Positions 47,721 through 59,113 of a stretch of 64,000 nt of DNA are shown one piece after another. A program made the position numbers and the translations under genes. The stretch comes from Pseudorasbora parva (lineage: Eukaryota; Chordata; Actinopteri; Cypriniformes; Gobionidae), in contig NC_090186.1 of the NCBI RefSeq assembly GCF_024679245.1, forward strand, positions 36,902,946-36,966,945, in the 5' to 3' direction. Below the pieces are notes generated by a model. It had not been told where the DNA came from, searched no databases, and was given only the letters and a program-made list of their open reading frames with translations. Position 1 is the first letter of the stretch, and each line of letters starts with the position of its first letter.

Positions 47721-48744
47721 AAATGTCTGTAATGATGGCAATGTATTTTGTATTGTGTTGTATTTTCAGTGTGGTTTGTTCTGGCTGCATTTGGATTCTT
47801 AATGTGGTGGGTACACAAGTATCTGGGTTAGATATTTGAAGAAAGTTGAACCAACTTACAAAAAGTACAACGTTGAGTTAACTTAAAAAAATAAAGCAAC
47901 CAGCTGCAAAGCATTTTTGAGTTTACTGTACTCCAAGACCTCTGAAGTTGTGCTAACTTGTTTCTTTGAGTTGGACTGGTAAGTTGAAAAAGTTGAACCA
48001 ACTTTTTGGTTTCAAAGTTGAACCAACTTACAAAAAGTACAAAGTTGAGTTAACTTAAAAAAATAAAGCAACCAGCTGCAAAGCATTTTTGAGTTTACTG
48101 AACTTCAAGACCTCTGAAGTTGGGCTAACTTGTTTCTTTGAGTTGGACTGGTAGTTAGATGGACTTACTGAGTAAAGTATAATTAACTTAATCAAATAAG
48201 TTTAGTGAACTTTCAAAAATGATTTGGCATAACTTCAACCACTGAAGTTGAGTAAACTCAAAAATGCTTTGCAGCTGGTTGCTTTATTTTTTTAAGTTAA
48301 CTCAACTTTTTTTTTTTACAGTGTATATATATATAGCTTTAATATATATATAGGGTATATGTTAATTCAGACAAAATTAAGTCAAGACATTCAGGATATA
48401 TACAATGCTGATCCCGATGAGGTGTCAACATATTTAAAAAAATGTATTGAGTGACTTTCATCCCCAACAATCAAAGGAAACACAGTCATGGCATCTTTCA
48501 ACTGAAAAGAGACAGAGAGCTTTGGTCCAGCAAAATGTCGTAAAAACTCTGGGGGTGAGATGATACCCAACCATAAATATACCCACATATCTAACTATAA
48601 AGACATCTGACCCATTTCTGATCGACACTCATGACCTGCCAATATGACACACTAAATGATAAATCTAACCATAAAGATAGCTACTGACACTTTAACATAA
48701 ATTGTAGTTAAGATAAATCACAATTTCTGACATTCTACTTAGAT

Positions 48745-49085
48745 CTAAATGACTTTCTTCTTTCAGCCAAACACAATCAGAGTTATATTTAAAAAAAATA
48801 TCCTGGCTCTTCCAAGATTTATAATGGGAGTGAATGGTACCTTAGATTTTGAAGCCCATAAGAGCGCATCCATCCATCATAAAAGTAATCCATACGACTC
48901 CAAGGAATAAAGGCCTTCTGAAGTGAAGATATGTGTTTGTGTAAGAACTTTACAAACTATAATCACTGTTGTCCAATAATGGCCATATGCAAGTTAAGTT
49001 ACGGCAGAAAAGTGACTGTCTGAAAGAAGTCATTTACACCGATGGCTTGAGAGTCAGATTTTTGGGTTAACTATACCTTTAAGGG
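48745..49085. mobile_element. Partial copy of the same MITE family
   Basis: Shares TATCCTGGCTCTTCCAAGAT, TTGAAGCCCATAAGAGCGCA and CATCCATCATAAAAGT with 46810-46910, in the same orientation, and ends near GGGTTAACTATACCTTTAAG. The left terminus is missing. Confidence 0.6.
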
Positions 49086-49563
49086 TATATTGTAGAGCCC
49101 ATCAAATTTCCTTTTGTTTTTCTTCTGGTGATGTTGTTGTTGGTAGTTGTCAAAACTAATTTTAATGGAAGTCTAAGAATAGCACAGTTTTACAAGTTAC
49201 CATCATGTGCACAAAATTCTTATCTGAAATTATGTATTGTTCAGAGTGCAAATGTGTTTTTTTGGCCTTACATGAAATAAGCAAGGGCTTAATAAAAGAA
49301 CCTGGTGTTCTCTTGTAAAATTGTGAATAGCTCAATAATTAATCATTGAATCAATTTTATTATGCCCACTGCATTTTACAGCTCAGAGTCTGGATGTATT
49401 TGCAGTTACTGGAATCAAAGTTTTATTGCAGAGCCAACATACTGTTCCGGTTGTTTAAAAAATGCTGTTCAGAAAGGCCTTGTTACCTTGTAGGCATTAT
49501 ACAACAACAGATTAACAGTAACAGTGAGACAATTAAAGCCCATGTGTTCAATTCTTTGAGGCT

Positions 49564-49603
<40 letters not shown>

Positions 49604-51948
49604 TAGGCAAGGTAGTTGTTTTTTCATTAATAATATCAGAGCATATTTTGAACAATACATTTACCTGATATGCAATATTGCATAAGTTAGCTTTATACAA
49701 GCAAATATTTTCAAATGTGAGAATAGCCTATTACTTATTAGTTATGATGTTTTTGAATGTAAAATCCATGCGAACGTCATATGTTGGCCAAAAGTAGGTA
49801 GTACTAGGCTGTATTTATTTGATACAAACAGTCAAACAATTTTGAAATATCACTACGTTTTATATAACTGTTTCCTATTTTAATCTCAAAATGTAATGTA
49901 TTCCTGTGATGTCAAAGCTGAATTTCAGCATCATTACTCCTTTCTTCAGTGAAACATTTATAATAATTCATTATTATCAAATTTAAAAAAAGTTGTGTAA
50001 AAACAGCATTTATTTTAAATTATAATTTATTTACATAAATTATAAATTACAGTCACCTCTGATCAATTTATTGTATCCTTTCTAATAAAATACAGATTAC
50101 TGTATGGTGCATAACTGTACTGTACCTTTTGTGATAATACATGTGATAAATTTTGCTTTCCAATATTTGCGTTTGGCTCATTTGAATTGTCCGTTAGCTT
50201 CTATATAATATTTTTATATACAGTGTATTGTTAATATTAACGTAAATGTTAATTGCTATACTGTGCATGCTCTTGTAGTGTAGCCATGACTTTTTCTTCT
50301 TTTCTTTTTCCTGCAGCTCCAGAGTGATTAGTCACATGGCATCATAGCTCAGGTGATTGGTTCAAAAACCAGCAACAGACTACCCAAAACACACCGATTG
50401 CAAAACAATTGCCTTTGGATGAATGGTAATGCCAAAAGATTGCGTTCTCCAGGTATTGTATACCTCCTTACAGGCTTACTCAATTAAAAGTCACTTGTGC
50501 ATTGGTGCACTTACAAGTGTTGAAGCTTGCACAGTGCTTTATCATCTCATACTTTAGCATCGCATTTTTTCTGAAGTTCCCTTTTGCTTTTAGAAGAACA
50601 AAGCTCAGCGCTCACTTTGATTTAAATAAGCGTTTAATTTGAGAGGCCCTCTGTGGTTTGGCCGCCTGCTGCTGTTTGTCTAGCATAGTGGAGATGCTTT
50701 ATAACGATAAAGCAGGAGACGAGCTTTAGTGCACTGCATCACCAAATGACTGGTGTTCTGGAGTCAGCCAAGAAATACTATAAAATCGATGTGGTCACCG
50801 GTGAAGCTGTGTGGCAGAGAGCTGAGGGTTTGGCTTTTTGCATAGAGGCAGGCATAAAAAAAATACTGAGTGATTCAATGTGGCACGTTCACCGTGTAAA
50901 AGCTATGTGTCAACCCGGTGACCTCTGTAAAACTCTACTCAGTGTGCCACTCACATCCGACCTCAACACACAGCGAGAAAAACACAGCGGCCGGGGGCTA
51001 TTTAGCGGGTGGTCTCTCGCTCTCGGCCCATCTGTGGGAGAGAGAAGCTCATATAAGTGTTTGTTAGAACTGGTAACGTCCTGTTACACTGCAAAAAAAA
51101 AACTTACTTTTGTCTAATTTACAATTAAAATATTGAAGTATATTTTCAAACATGGTCAGTTTGCAGCTTATTTTTTGGTTTGCCATTGATAGAGTTCAAT
51201 TCATGCAATCCATTGAGAACAGGGAGCATGGTTTACAAGCCTTGGCAGTGTGTTTATGTGTTGTGGAACATCCAGGAAAGGGACAACCCAAGGGACGACA
51301 AAAAACTCTAATGGTGACACCTACTCATTTTATAAGGGCTTGGTGGGGTTGCTGCGTTCCATTTGTGAACCTGACCCTTTACTAGAAATAGCTTTAAGAT
51401 GCAATAAAAAATGCTCCTTTTCAGCCATATGAATTTCATTCAAATAACCACCGAAACCTGAAACACAAGGAGAAAATAAGCCCAGACTTTTTCCATGACA
51501 GAGGATAAAACATTTTCTGCCACACATGCACAGAGTTATGGTCATTTTAAAAAGAAAAAATTGTTTTTTTGTGATTATTTTTAGGGGTTTTTTGCAGACG
51601 ATGATGGGCCAATGTTTTGAAAGACGTGCGTAGAAGCTGTTGAATCTTTTGTCAGACAGCTTAAGTGCTTGAGAAAAGCATGTGGTCCTGATTCAATAGC
51701 CTATCTGGGGTCAGATGAGATGTTGTCAGGCTATACAGTGGTGCAGGTATGATGTCAGAATCCGGAAGTCTAATTCGCCACTGGCTCCCTTGAGATTTTC
51801 CTATGGAGTTTTATAATGGTTTTTTTTTTGTTTTGTTTTTTTTTTTTTTCAAATAATGAGTAAAATAAAGCTTGTTCTAAACCTAGCACTTTGATGCTGT
51901 ATTCTAAACCGTACGCTGCACACATTCACACCCCAAGCTGTCTTATCT
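49086..51948. other. Intergenic with poly(A) and repeat fragments
   Basis: A 35-A run at 49567-49601. 49715-49785 repeats 27735-27805 (CTATTACTTATTAGTTATGA). 49885-49945 is a fragment of the ACACTACC-ended repeat. A T-rich run lies at 51820-51850. 50746-51117 is an open frame of 123 codons with no recognisable domain or splice context; I treat it as chance. Confidence 0.45.
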
Positions 51949-52788
51949 TAGCCTGGTCTTACCAGTGGAGAGTCTGGCCACTCTCCACTGACAAGCGGTT
52001 ACTTCCGCGAAGGCGGGTACTCTGTTGAAGTTTAAAGCTGTTGGATCTGCCATAACCAATTGCTAAAGTTTGGTCGTAATGTATGTCATGCGCCCTTTTA
52101 AAAATTCAAAAATTTTTTAGGTCGGGCAATTCGGTCTGGCCTTGCTCCATAGAGGAGTAATTATCTACGAACAGAAACTGTTCGGACCAATGAAATCATC
52201 AGGGCGGGCTTTAGACGATGACGGACAGATGATCAACAGTAACGTAATCATGCACCTCATCAAAGGGGCTTGGATTATATTTGTTTGAATCCTAAACGGG
52301 GGTAAGTAGTCTGTGTATCATTAATTATTTTATTTTTTTACAACACTGGCAAAGATCGTGTATTCCAGCCTGATTCCAGTGTGCGTGCAGACAGGGTTGC
52401 CAAGTTTTTACAACAAAACGCGCCAACTACTAGCCCTAAACAATAGCTTCTCGGGGGGTTCTCCGGGGGAAAAATGGTGTTTGGGGGATAAAATGTGTGT
52501 TATTTTGCCAAGGTTGCCAGCTAAAATTCACACTCATGGGTCTATATATCACATAATAGTCGCTTCAACCCGCGGACATAAAAAACAACCCGCGGGGAAA
52601 AAAACGCAGACTTGGCAACACAGTGCAGTTGAACTCTGTCTGTTGACATTTGACAATTGGTCGCTTCTTTGCTCTGATTGGTTGTAGGTCTTTCCTGGTT
52701 CAGTTGAAACACGCCCCATAGTCACAGCCAAATGGAGCAGTTTCAGACTCATATTCTGACTAGAATTGAGTATGACCACGTCAGGCTA
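51949..52788 (-). mobile_element. hAT-like MITE, copy B (inverted relative to copy A)
   Basis: Ends TAGCCTGG and CAGGCTA. Reverse-complement similarity to 30882-31619 over most of its length, with an extra block at the left (CACTCTCCACTGACAAGC). No matching 8-bp duplication is visible, so it may be older or rearranged. Confidence 0.7.
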
Positions 52789-53166
52789 GCGCCCTTTAAC
52801 TGTTTCTCATAAATCCGTCAAAATAAATGAGCAGGCCACCTATGGTTGATAAAACCATAGGATAAAACCTAAAACTTGTGCATTCGGGTTGTGATTGTGT
52901 TATTCATGGTGGACTGGAGAGTTTTGTGATCGGGAACGCGCCGCTCATTTGGTTCGTAACATGATTGTATGCTGTAACTATAATGTCATATGCTTAGAAT
53001 GATAAGTATGCCGAAAATAACGACTCACTTCAAATGTTTACGTGCTTTTATTTTAATTAGTTTGAGCGGTGATGAAATGTATCGCTCTTGTAAACACTTT
53101 TAAAGTCTAGAAATACATCCAAAAACAGCCAAGCGCAACCGTATGGTTCTCTTCAGTGGTCAGCCA
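52789..53166. other. No feature seen
   Basis: Plain intergenic sequence without gene evidence. Confidence 0.4.
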
Positions 53167-53175
53167 AATATATAT

Positions 53176-53259
<84 letters not shown>

Positions 53260-53275
53260 TTTTTTTTTTTTTTTA
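53167..53275. repeat. (TA)n plus T-run
   Basis: About 43 TA units, broken twice at the left, followed by about 20 T residues. Confidence 0.95.
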
Positions 53276-54059
53276 ATAACTGTGGTGGCTCATACCAACT
53301 TACAAAACAAAAACTAGTTTGGGAGTGCTACTTAATAGCCTTACCTTATAGTCTACTGTTTATTTATCAGTAATGTTCTTACAATTTATTTCTAGGGCTA
53401 TGTGGTGTACGTGTAAGTGGGACAGTGTGTGCATGTGTAAACCATTTTTGTGAAAAAATTCTTATTTTGTTTTTTTAGGAATTAGGTCTAATTTAATCAA
53501 ATATTGGGTCATGATTCACAGCCTATGACCATGGGAAAACATGGGTCCCATAGTCAAACAAGTTGAGATCTGCTGCTTTGGATTGAAACAGGATTGAGTG
53601 ATTCAGGTATGAATTCTGCACCTACTAAAACAAGATTTACATAAATCTGGTTTGGGACCAATAACTGGAATCACCAGGAACAAGATAGCTATTTTTAGAA
53701 AAAGGATATATTTAATCATCGTAATGTTAAATAAAACGCATTACCTCTTGTGACTAATCATGTGGTGGATTTCTAGAGGTATGTGCGAGTTGAAAAATGT
53801 TAAGCAGTCTCACATGGTTCAGAAGATAATGGAGGGCATGAAGGTTTCTGGAAAGGGTGAACTGGGATAAATTAGTATTGGATCTTAACTGCCATTTAAA
53901 TGTCAGTTAAATTACGTTTTGGGGCTTGAAGCATGTATCATTATTATTAGTAGTTTTTTTTCACATTTTAAGTTTGATTAAGCTTCTGTTTATGTTTTCT
54001 GATCAATGTTTATGTGAATAGAACATTGGACTAAACCACTCAATTCATATGGATTCGTT

Positions 54060-54206
54060 TTACGATCTCTTTATGAACTTTTTGAAGCGTCAAAGTGAAA
54101 GCTAAAAAATATCTTCATTTGTGTTCTGCAAATTAATGAAAGTCTTGAAACGACATGAGGGTGAGTAATTAATGACAAATTTTTCATTTTTGGGCGAACT
54201 AACCCC
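54060..54206. mobile_element. End of the GGGTTAGTT-type MITE
   Basis: Runs AAATATCTTCATTTGTGTTC, CATGAGGGTGAGTAATTAAT, then TTTTGGGCGAACTAACCCC, the terminal region of the same MITE family. Its right end touches the TTAA that flanks the next element. Confidence 0.65.
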
Positions 54207-54368
54207 TTAAAAGTGGGGTAAGTGCTATACCGTTGTTGGTATTTCAAATCACCAAAACAAACACGCCCCTACCCCCAAAAGGGTCTCGCCCCTATTTCGA
54301 TAGCGCTGCCCCATACATACGTAACCCAGAGGCATCAACGGCTATGGCAGAATATCTGTGTATCTAAT

Positions 54369-54749
54369 TGTAGTAAAGTTCGATATAAGGAGGAAGGAAG
54401 AGGACACGGGGTCGGCTGGACGGTTGATGCTTGTCTCTTTATTTTCTCAATAACTTGTCAACACACACAGTAATGTGTGAAATCTCATAAACACGATCTC
54501 TCGATCACTTCCGGGTCGGCACTTCCGGCTTCCGGTTACTCAGTCTCTGAAAGGGGGGTTTCGCATCAACCGTCCGGGTTCTCTCTCTTCTCGATCTCCG
54601 GTTCCACTGCTGTTTTATCCCCTCTCCGCGCTCATTACTAGAACAAGAGACAGGTGTTATTAATCTGCTTCCAACCCACTCACGTACCGCTTGTCCCGCG
54701 GCTCTCTCTCCCGCTGCAGACCTCGCTGAACCACGCCCCCCTTGCCACA
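54369..54749 (-). repeat. 3' LTR
   Basis: On the minus strand it begins TGTGGCAAGG and ends TACTACA. Contains a TATA-like GGATAAAA (54613-54620) and AATAAA (54438-54443), both on the minus strand. Same length and, by eye, same sequence as 59114-59494. Confidence 0.95.
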
Positions 54750-56038
54750 TACCCCCACCGCCCGACTCAGGCCGGGGAGCCGTCCGGCCTGCAGCCCCCC
54801 CCCCCCCCCCCCCATTTCTGGAGAGGAAGTCGGCCACAGCCATCTGAGCACCCGGCCTGTGGACCACCTGGAACTTAAAAGGCTGAAGAGCTAGATACCA
54901 ACGGGTGATCCGCGCGTTGGTATCCTTCATGCGGTGGAGCCACTGGAGAGGAGCGTGGTCCGAACAGAGGGTGAACTCCCGCCCCAGAAGGTAATAGCGG
55001 AGGGTGAGAACGGCCCACCTGATGGCAAGGCACTCTTTTTCGATGGTGCTGTACTTAGCCTCTCTCTTCGAGAGCTTACGGCTAATGTACAGCACCGGCC
55101 GCTCTCCCCCCTCCACCTCCTGGGCCAGGACTGCGCCCAGCCCCCTGTCCGACGCGTCAGTCTGCAACAGAAAAGGGAGAGAAAAGTCAGGGGAGTGTAA
55201 AAGCGGCCCGCCACATAGAGCAGCCTTAACTCGGGTGAAGGCCTGCTGGCACGGCTCCGTCCATTGGACCGTATCTGGTAGCCCCTTTTTAGTAAGGTCA
55301 GTCAGAGGGCTGGTGAGGTCCGAATAATTTGGTATAAACCGTCTATAATATCCCGCCAGCCCCAAGAACTGCCTTACCTCCTTTTTGGTCTTGGGCCTCG
55401 GGCAGGTCGCAATTGCGGCGGTCTTATCAATTTGGGGACGCACCTGCCCATGACCCAAGTGGAAGCCCAGATACCTTACCTCCACCCGCCCAATTGCACA
55501 CTTCTTCGGGTTGGCCGTGAGCCCCGCTCCCCTCAACGACCTCAAGACCGCCCGGACATGCTGCATATGCCGCTGCCAATCGTGACTGTAAATCACGATG
55601 TCGTCCAGGTAGGCAGCAGCATATGCGGCATGGGGACGCAAAATCCTGTCCATGAGGCGCTGAAAGGTAGCGGGTGCCCCGAACAAGCCGAAGGGAAGCG
55701 TGACGAATTGGTGCAATCCGAACGGCGTGGTGAAGGCTGTTTTTTCTTTGGACAATGGAGACAAGGGGATCTGCCAATAGCCCTTCGTTAAGTCCAATGT
55801 CGAATAAAATCGAGCCGTGCCCAGCCGATCAAGCAACTCGTCAACCCGCGGCATTGGATACGCGTCGAATTTCGACACTGCGTTCACCTTGCGGTAGTCC
55901 ACACAGAACCTGACCGAGCCGTCGGTTTTAGGGACCAAAACGATCGGGCTCGCCCAGTCACTGTTGGACTCCTCTATTACTCCCATATCGAGCATTGCCC
56001 CTAATTCTTCCTGAACTACTTTTTTTTTGTGTTCAGGT
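54505..56038 (-). CDS. Reverse transcriptase and RNase H of the LTR element
   Basis: The frame starts just after the frameshift (codons LPEHKKK at about 56038) and runs to a stop at 54505. Counting from the Met at 55995: RT with TLDLTKG (D68), PFGLFGAPATFQ (101-112) and YLDD (129-132); RNase H with QTDAS (D280), EKE (319-321) and CSDHAPL (D346); end of the conserved part at ADFLSRN (about 394). It copies the element RNA into DNA in virus-like particles. After it the frame crosses a 19-G run (glycines), the purine tract and 245 bases of the 3' LTR, adding about 100 residues of unlikely function. All catalytic residues are present. It is normally joined to the integrase frame but here is separated by a frameshift. 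Confidence 0.92.
54750..54766 (-). other. Purine-rich tract next to 3' LTR
   Basis: Minus strand GGGCGGTGGGGGTA directly abuts the LTR, in the place of the polypurine tract that primes plus-strand DNA synthesis. It is broken by pyrimidines. A nearby 19-G run (minus strand, 54795-54813) is purer but 46 bases away. Confidence 0.5.
54795..54813. repeat. C19 homopolymer (G19 on the coding strand)
   Basis: Nineteen C residues on the plus strand, in the pol frame just after the RNase H domain. Length is prone to slippage and sequencing error; a change by one or two would alter the C-terminal reading frame. Confidence 0.9.
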
Positions 56039-57325
56039 AAACGGCCGGCTGCGAACTACCACGCCCGGCTCGGTCTCGATATGGTGCTGAATTAAGTCGG
56101 TACGTCCCGGTAGGGGCGAGAACACGTCGGCGAATTCCGCCTGTAGTTTTGAGAGATCAGTGAGTTGGGACGGTGAGAGGTGATCTCCCCCAGGGGCCAG
56201 TGCGACCGATTGTGCTTTGATGCTCGCCTCTGGCCCGAGATCATCCTCTCCCCCGATCACCGTCGCCAACAACACTGATTCGACCTCATTCCATTTCTTC
56301 AGGAGATTGAGGTGATATATTTGCCGTGCCCCGTTCCTATCGGACCGTATCACTTCATAATCGAGGTCTCCAACCTGTCGTGCGACCTCAAACGGCCCCT
56401 GCCACTTCGACATTAATTTAGAGCTCGATGTAGGGAGTAATACGAGCACTTTCTCTCCCGGTGTGAATTTGCGTAGTCTCGTACCCCTGTTATACGACCG
56501 GCTTTGGCGGTCCTGGGCTTGCAACAAATTCTCCCTAGATAGCCGCCCCAAGGTGTGGAGTTTTGTTCGCAAGTCCAGCACATATTGAATTTCGTTTTTG
56601 GCCAAAGAAGGCCCCTCCTCCCAAGTTTCTCGTAGGACGTCCAGCACCCCCCGGGGCTGTCGTCCGTAGAGAAGCTCGAAGGGGGAAAACCCCGTGGAGG
56701 CTTGCGGGACCTCCCGCACAGCGAATAAGAGGGGTTCTAACCACCGATCCCAATTTTTGGCGTCTTCCTGTACGAATTTACGGATCATGGATTTAAGAGT
56801 GCGATTAAATCGTTCGACCAAGCCGTCTGTTTGTGGGTGATAGACGCTTGTCCGAATCGATTTGATGCCCAATAACCCGTATAATTCGCTTAACGTGCGT
56901 GACATAAACGCCGTGCCTTGATCAGTGAGGATTTCCTTCGGAATCCCCACTCGGGAGATTAAACGAAACAGTGCGTCCGCAACACTCTTCGCCGAGATGT
57001 TGCGGAGAGCCACTGCTTCCGGATATCGTGTTGCGTAGTCCACGATAACTAACGCAAAACGATGTCCGCGTGCGGATCGCTCTAATGGCCCGATGAGGTC
57101 CATCGCAATTCTCTCGAAGGGGACCTGCATTAATGGAAGGGGGCGCAATGGCGCTTTTGGGGAGGCCAGGGGATTCACCAACTGACATTCAGGACAAGAC
57201 GCGCACCACCTGCGCACATTGTCGTGAATGCCTGGCCAAAAAAATCGGGTCATTAAACGATTCAGCGTGGCCGCCTGTCCCAGGTGGCCCGCCATTGGGT
57301 TAGAGTGAGCCGCCTGGAAAAGCAT
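56033..57325 (-). CDS. Integrase, with N-terminal edge of RT, of the LTR element
   Basis: 430 residues. HHCC zinc finger H7, H14, C44, C47; core D76 (AMDLIG), D135 (LTDQG) and E171 (LVERFN), giving D,D(35)E; GPY/F-like module from about 308 (KWQGPFEV) near the C-terminus. It joins element DNA to host DNA. The last 30 residues (FADVFSPLPG..) are the start of the RT region, proving the IN-then-RT order. The frame ends at 56033 because of a frameshift just before the RT body. It follows directly, in the same phase, from the TAA that ends the upstream frame, so the first Met shown is probably internal to a longer polyprotein. Confidence 0.92.
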   Translation of the reverse strand: MLFQAAHSNPMAGHLGQAATLNRLMTRFFWPGIHDNVRRWCASCPECQLVNPLASPKAPLRPLPLMQVPFERIAMDLIGPLERSARGHRFALVIVDYATRYPEAVALRNISAKSVADALFRLISRVGIPKEILTDQGTAFMSRTLSELYGLLGIKSIRTSVYHPQTDGLVERFNRTLKSMIRKFVQEDAKNWDRWLEPLLFAVREVPQASTGFSPFELLYGRQPRGVLDVLRETWEEGPSLAKNEIQYVLDLRTKLHTLGRLSRENLLQAQDRQSRSYNRGTRLRKFTPGEKVLVLLPTSSSKLMSKWQGPFEVARQVGDLDYEVIRSDRNGARQIYHLNLLKKWNEVESVLLATVIGGEDDLGPEASIKAQSVALAPGGDHLSPSQLTDLSKLQAEFADVFSPLPGRTDLIQHHIETEPGVVVRSRPFT

Positions 57326-59071
57326 TTACCGGCGGCTCTTTGGTACTAACAACTGGGTTGTATCCACTTTTGTCTGAGCGTCTTGGGTCACTCGATACAA
57401 CCTATCCTTAATTATGGCAAAATAAGGATACGTGACGGGCAAGGCGGGTTGAAGGGACTGACCGTCGATCGTGCGGACCTGTTGGAAAGCATGTTTTAGG
57501 GTATCGTCTTGAGACTGCTCCAGAGGGAAGTCATCGCGGTCCGAGAGAATCAGTCTCTCGACCCCGCTCGGTTCCTCTGAAGCAGTTCCCGAGGGTCCCG
57601 TATCAGTCTCGCCAACCTGCACTCGCACCGCCCCGTTCCTAGCCTTGTTCCCCCAAGCGGCATCCGCGCATATCGACCCCAATAACGCCGGAAAGGCGGG
57701 CCAATTCGTCCCCAGAATTAGCGGATGCCGGAGGTGGGGACTAACCGCCACCTCAACACTATGATTTTCTCCCCTAAACTGTATCGTGACTGGGACAACC
57801 GGATATTCCACCACATCCCCGTGCACACACCGCACCTTAACCATGCGGCTTGTATCCAATGCCCCAGGCTGCATCAGGCTTTGATGGATCGAGGTTTGGT
57901 TACAGCCTGAATCCACCAAGGCCTGATATGTACCCCCCTTGATACTCACAGGAACTTGGTACTCTCCTGCTTGATCAGGGGTGGTCCGCTGAACGTCCGG
58001 GACCCGGATCATTGTCCCGATGTCCATCATTGGACATCGGTCCACAAAATGGTCCGGGTCGCCGCACCGCCAGCAGGCCAGCCCAGGCCTGCCCGCCGCC
58101 CCTGCGGCGGGGAGTGGGTTGGAATATGAGCGTGGAGGGGGGGTGGAACCGGAACCGTTATCCCCGCCCGACCCCAGCAGCCCCGCCCCCCTGGGCGGGG
58201 CCCTCGAACTCCCGTACTGCCCTGGGCCCATTCCACCCCGACCTCTGGGGGGAATGCGAGGGGGCCCTGGAGGGCGGGACCTAGGGAGAGGGACAGGGTG
58301 AGAAGGAGAGACAGAGGGGGGAGAGAGAGAGGGAGAGGTTAGTCGGGGTTCGCCGACCCCCGGGCACGCCACCAGATGGTCCTCCGCCAGGTTGATGGCC
58401 GTCGTCAGCGACGTGGGCCGGTGGCACTGGACCCACTCGGCGGTCTTCTTCGGTAGCCGAGTGATGAACTGCTCCAGTACCACCAGATCGACGATGTGGT
58501 CCACGTCGCTTCCACCGGCCAATAGCCATTTGCGGCAGGCGTCCCGGAGCTGGTGGGCCATCGCGAAGGGCCGGCCGGTCTCCCCCCACTCCAGCGAGCG
58601 GAACCGCTGACGGTGCTGTTCGGGGGTCCGACCGACCCGCTGGATGATGGCCCTCTTCAGATCTTCGTAATCCAGGAGGTTCGCCACCGGCAGTTGTTGG
58701 GCGGCCGCCTGGGCTTCTCCGGTGAGCAGTGGAATAAGGCGCACCGGCCACTGTGCCCGGGGCCACCCGCAGGCCTCCGCTGCTTTTTGAAACAGATCAA
58801 TGAAGGCCTCGGGATCGTCTTGTGGCCCCATCTTGTGTAGGGGCACGTGGACCGGTGCGCTGGCGAGCCCGGCGGCTTCGGTGCGAACCTCCCGGTCTAT
58901 CCAGCTCCGGAACCTCTCGCGGTCCTCTTGCTGGCCGCGGACGATGGCCTCGAATCGGCGCTCCTGGTCCGCCCGCAGCTCCAGCATGGACTGATGTTGT
59001 TCCTGGTGGAGGGCCGCGAGAGAGGTGATAATGTCCGCAAACGGCGTGGCGGAGGGCGTTGGTGTAGTCAT
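57326..59071 (-). CDS. Gag and protease of the LTR element
   Basis: 581 residues from an ATG 23 bases after the primer binding site. N-terminal coiled-coil-like region rich in Q/E/R (20-65); capsid-like helical region (about 80-235) of the type from which vertebrate SCAN domains arose; proline/glycine-rich linker (240-325); CCHC zinc knuckle C333, C336, H341, C346 for RNA binding; retroviral-type aspartic protease with LVDSG (D387); then about 60 residues (521-581) that lead into the integrase zinc finger. Gag packages the RNA and the protease cuts the polyprotein. It ends at a TAA (57326-57328) in phase with the integrase, inside what should be one continuous pol region, so the stop is likely an inactivating mutation. 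Confidence 0.92.
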   Translation of the reverse strand: MTTPTPSATPFADIITSLAALHQEQHQSMLELRADQERRFEAIVRGQQEDRERFRSWIDREVRTEAAGLASAPVHVPLHKMGPQDDPEAFIDLFQKAAEACGWPRAQWPVRLIPLLTGEAQAAAQQLPVANLLDYEDLKRAIIQRVGRTPEQHRQRFRSLEWGETGRPFAMAHQLRDACRKWLLAGGSDVDHIVDLVVLEQFITRLPKKTAEWVQCHRPTSLTTAINLAEDHLVACPGVGEPRLTSPSLSPPSVSPSHPVPLPRSRPPGPPRIPPRGRGGMGPGQYGSSRAPPRGAGLLGSGGDNGSGSTPPPRSYSNPLPAAGAAGRPGLACWRCGDPDHFVDRCPMMDIGTMIRVPDVQRTTPDQAGEYQVPVSIKGGTYQALVDSGCNQTSIHQSLMQPGALDTSRMVKVRCVHGDVVEYPVVPVTIQFRGENHSVEVAVSPHLRHPLILGTNWPAFPALLGSICADAAWGNKARNGAVRVQVGETDTGPSGTASEEPSGVERLILSDRDDFPLEQSQDDTLKHAFQQVRTIDGQSLQPALPVTYPYFAIIKDRLYRVTQDAQTKVDTTQLLVPKSRR

Positions 59072-59094
59072 GGCGGCGGCGCGGTCCTACTTCC

Positions 59095-59112
59095 TCCCGG
59101 GTTTCGGCACCA
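59095..59112 (-). other. Primer binding site, tRNA-Phe
   Basis: On the minus strand TGGTGCCGAAACCCGGGA starts one base after the 5' LTR. It is complementary to the 3' end of tRNA-Phe including CCA (…CCCGGGTTTCGGCACCA), over 18 bases. It would prime minus-strand DNA synthesis. Confidence 0.85.
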
Positions 59113-59113
59113 C

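Larger units (their letters stand above)
44425..48323 (+). mobile_element. Large CACTA-like element with exon-like blocks
   Basis: The left CACTGTAAAAAATCC and right TTTTTTTACAGTG are inverted ends. The right subterminal zone (47845-48323) has two direct copies of a 172-bp unit starting GTTGAACCAACTTAC (47845 and 48017) plus an inverted copy of part of it (CTTTGCAGCTGGTTGC at about 48269), the kind of subterminal repetition known for CACTA elements. Inside are a CpG-rich leader with a GTAAGT donor at 44710, several exon-like blocks, and an AATAAA at 47715. A different MITE is nested at 46717-47200. Confidence 0.6.

Noticed and set aside
50317..50454. Exon-like block between CTGCAG and a GTATTG donor
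   Set aside because: All three frames contain early stops; it could only be non-coding, for which there is no other support.
50746..51117. 123-codon plus frame as a host gene
   Set aside because: No domain, splice sites or polyA signal in context, and it ends in an A-rich run.
58027..58766. Long overlapping frames on both strands in gag
   Set aside because: Shadow frames of the GC-rich proline/glycine linker; the gag frame carries the CCHC knuckle and protease motif.
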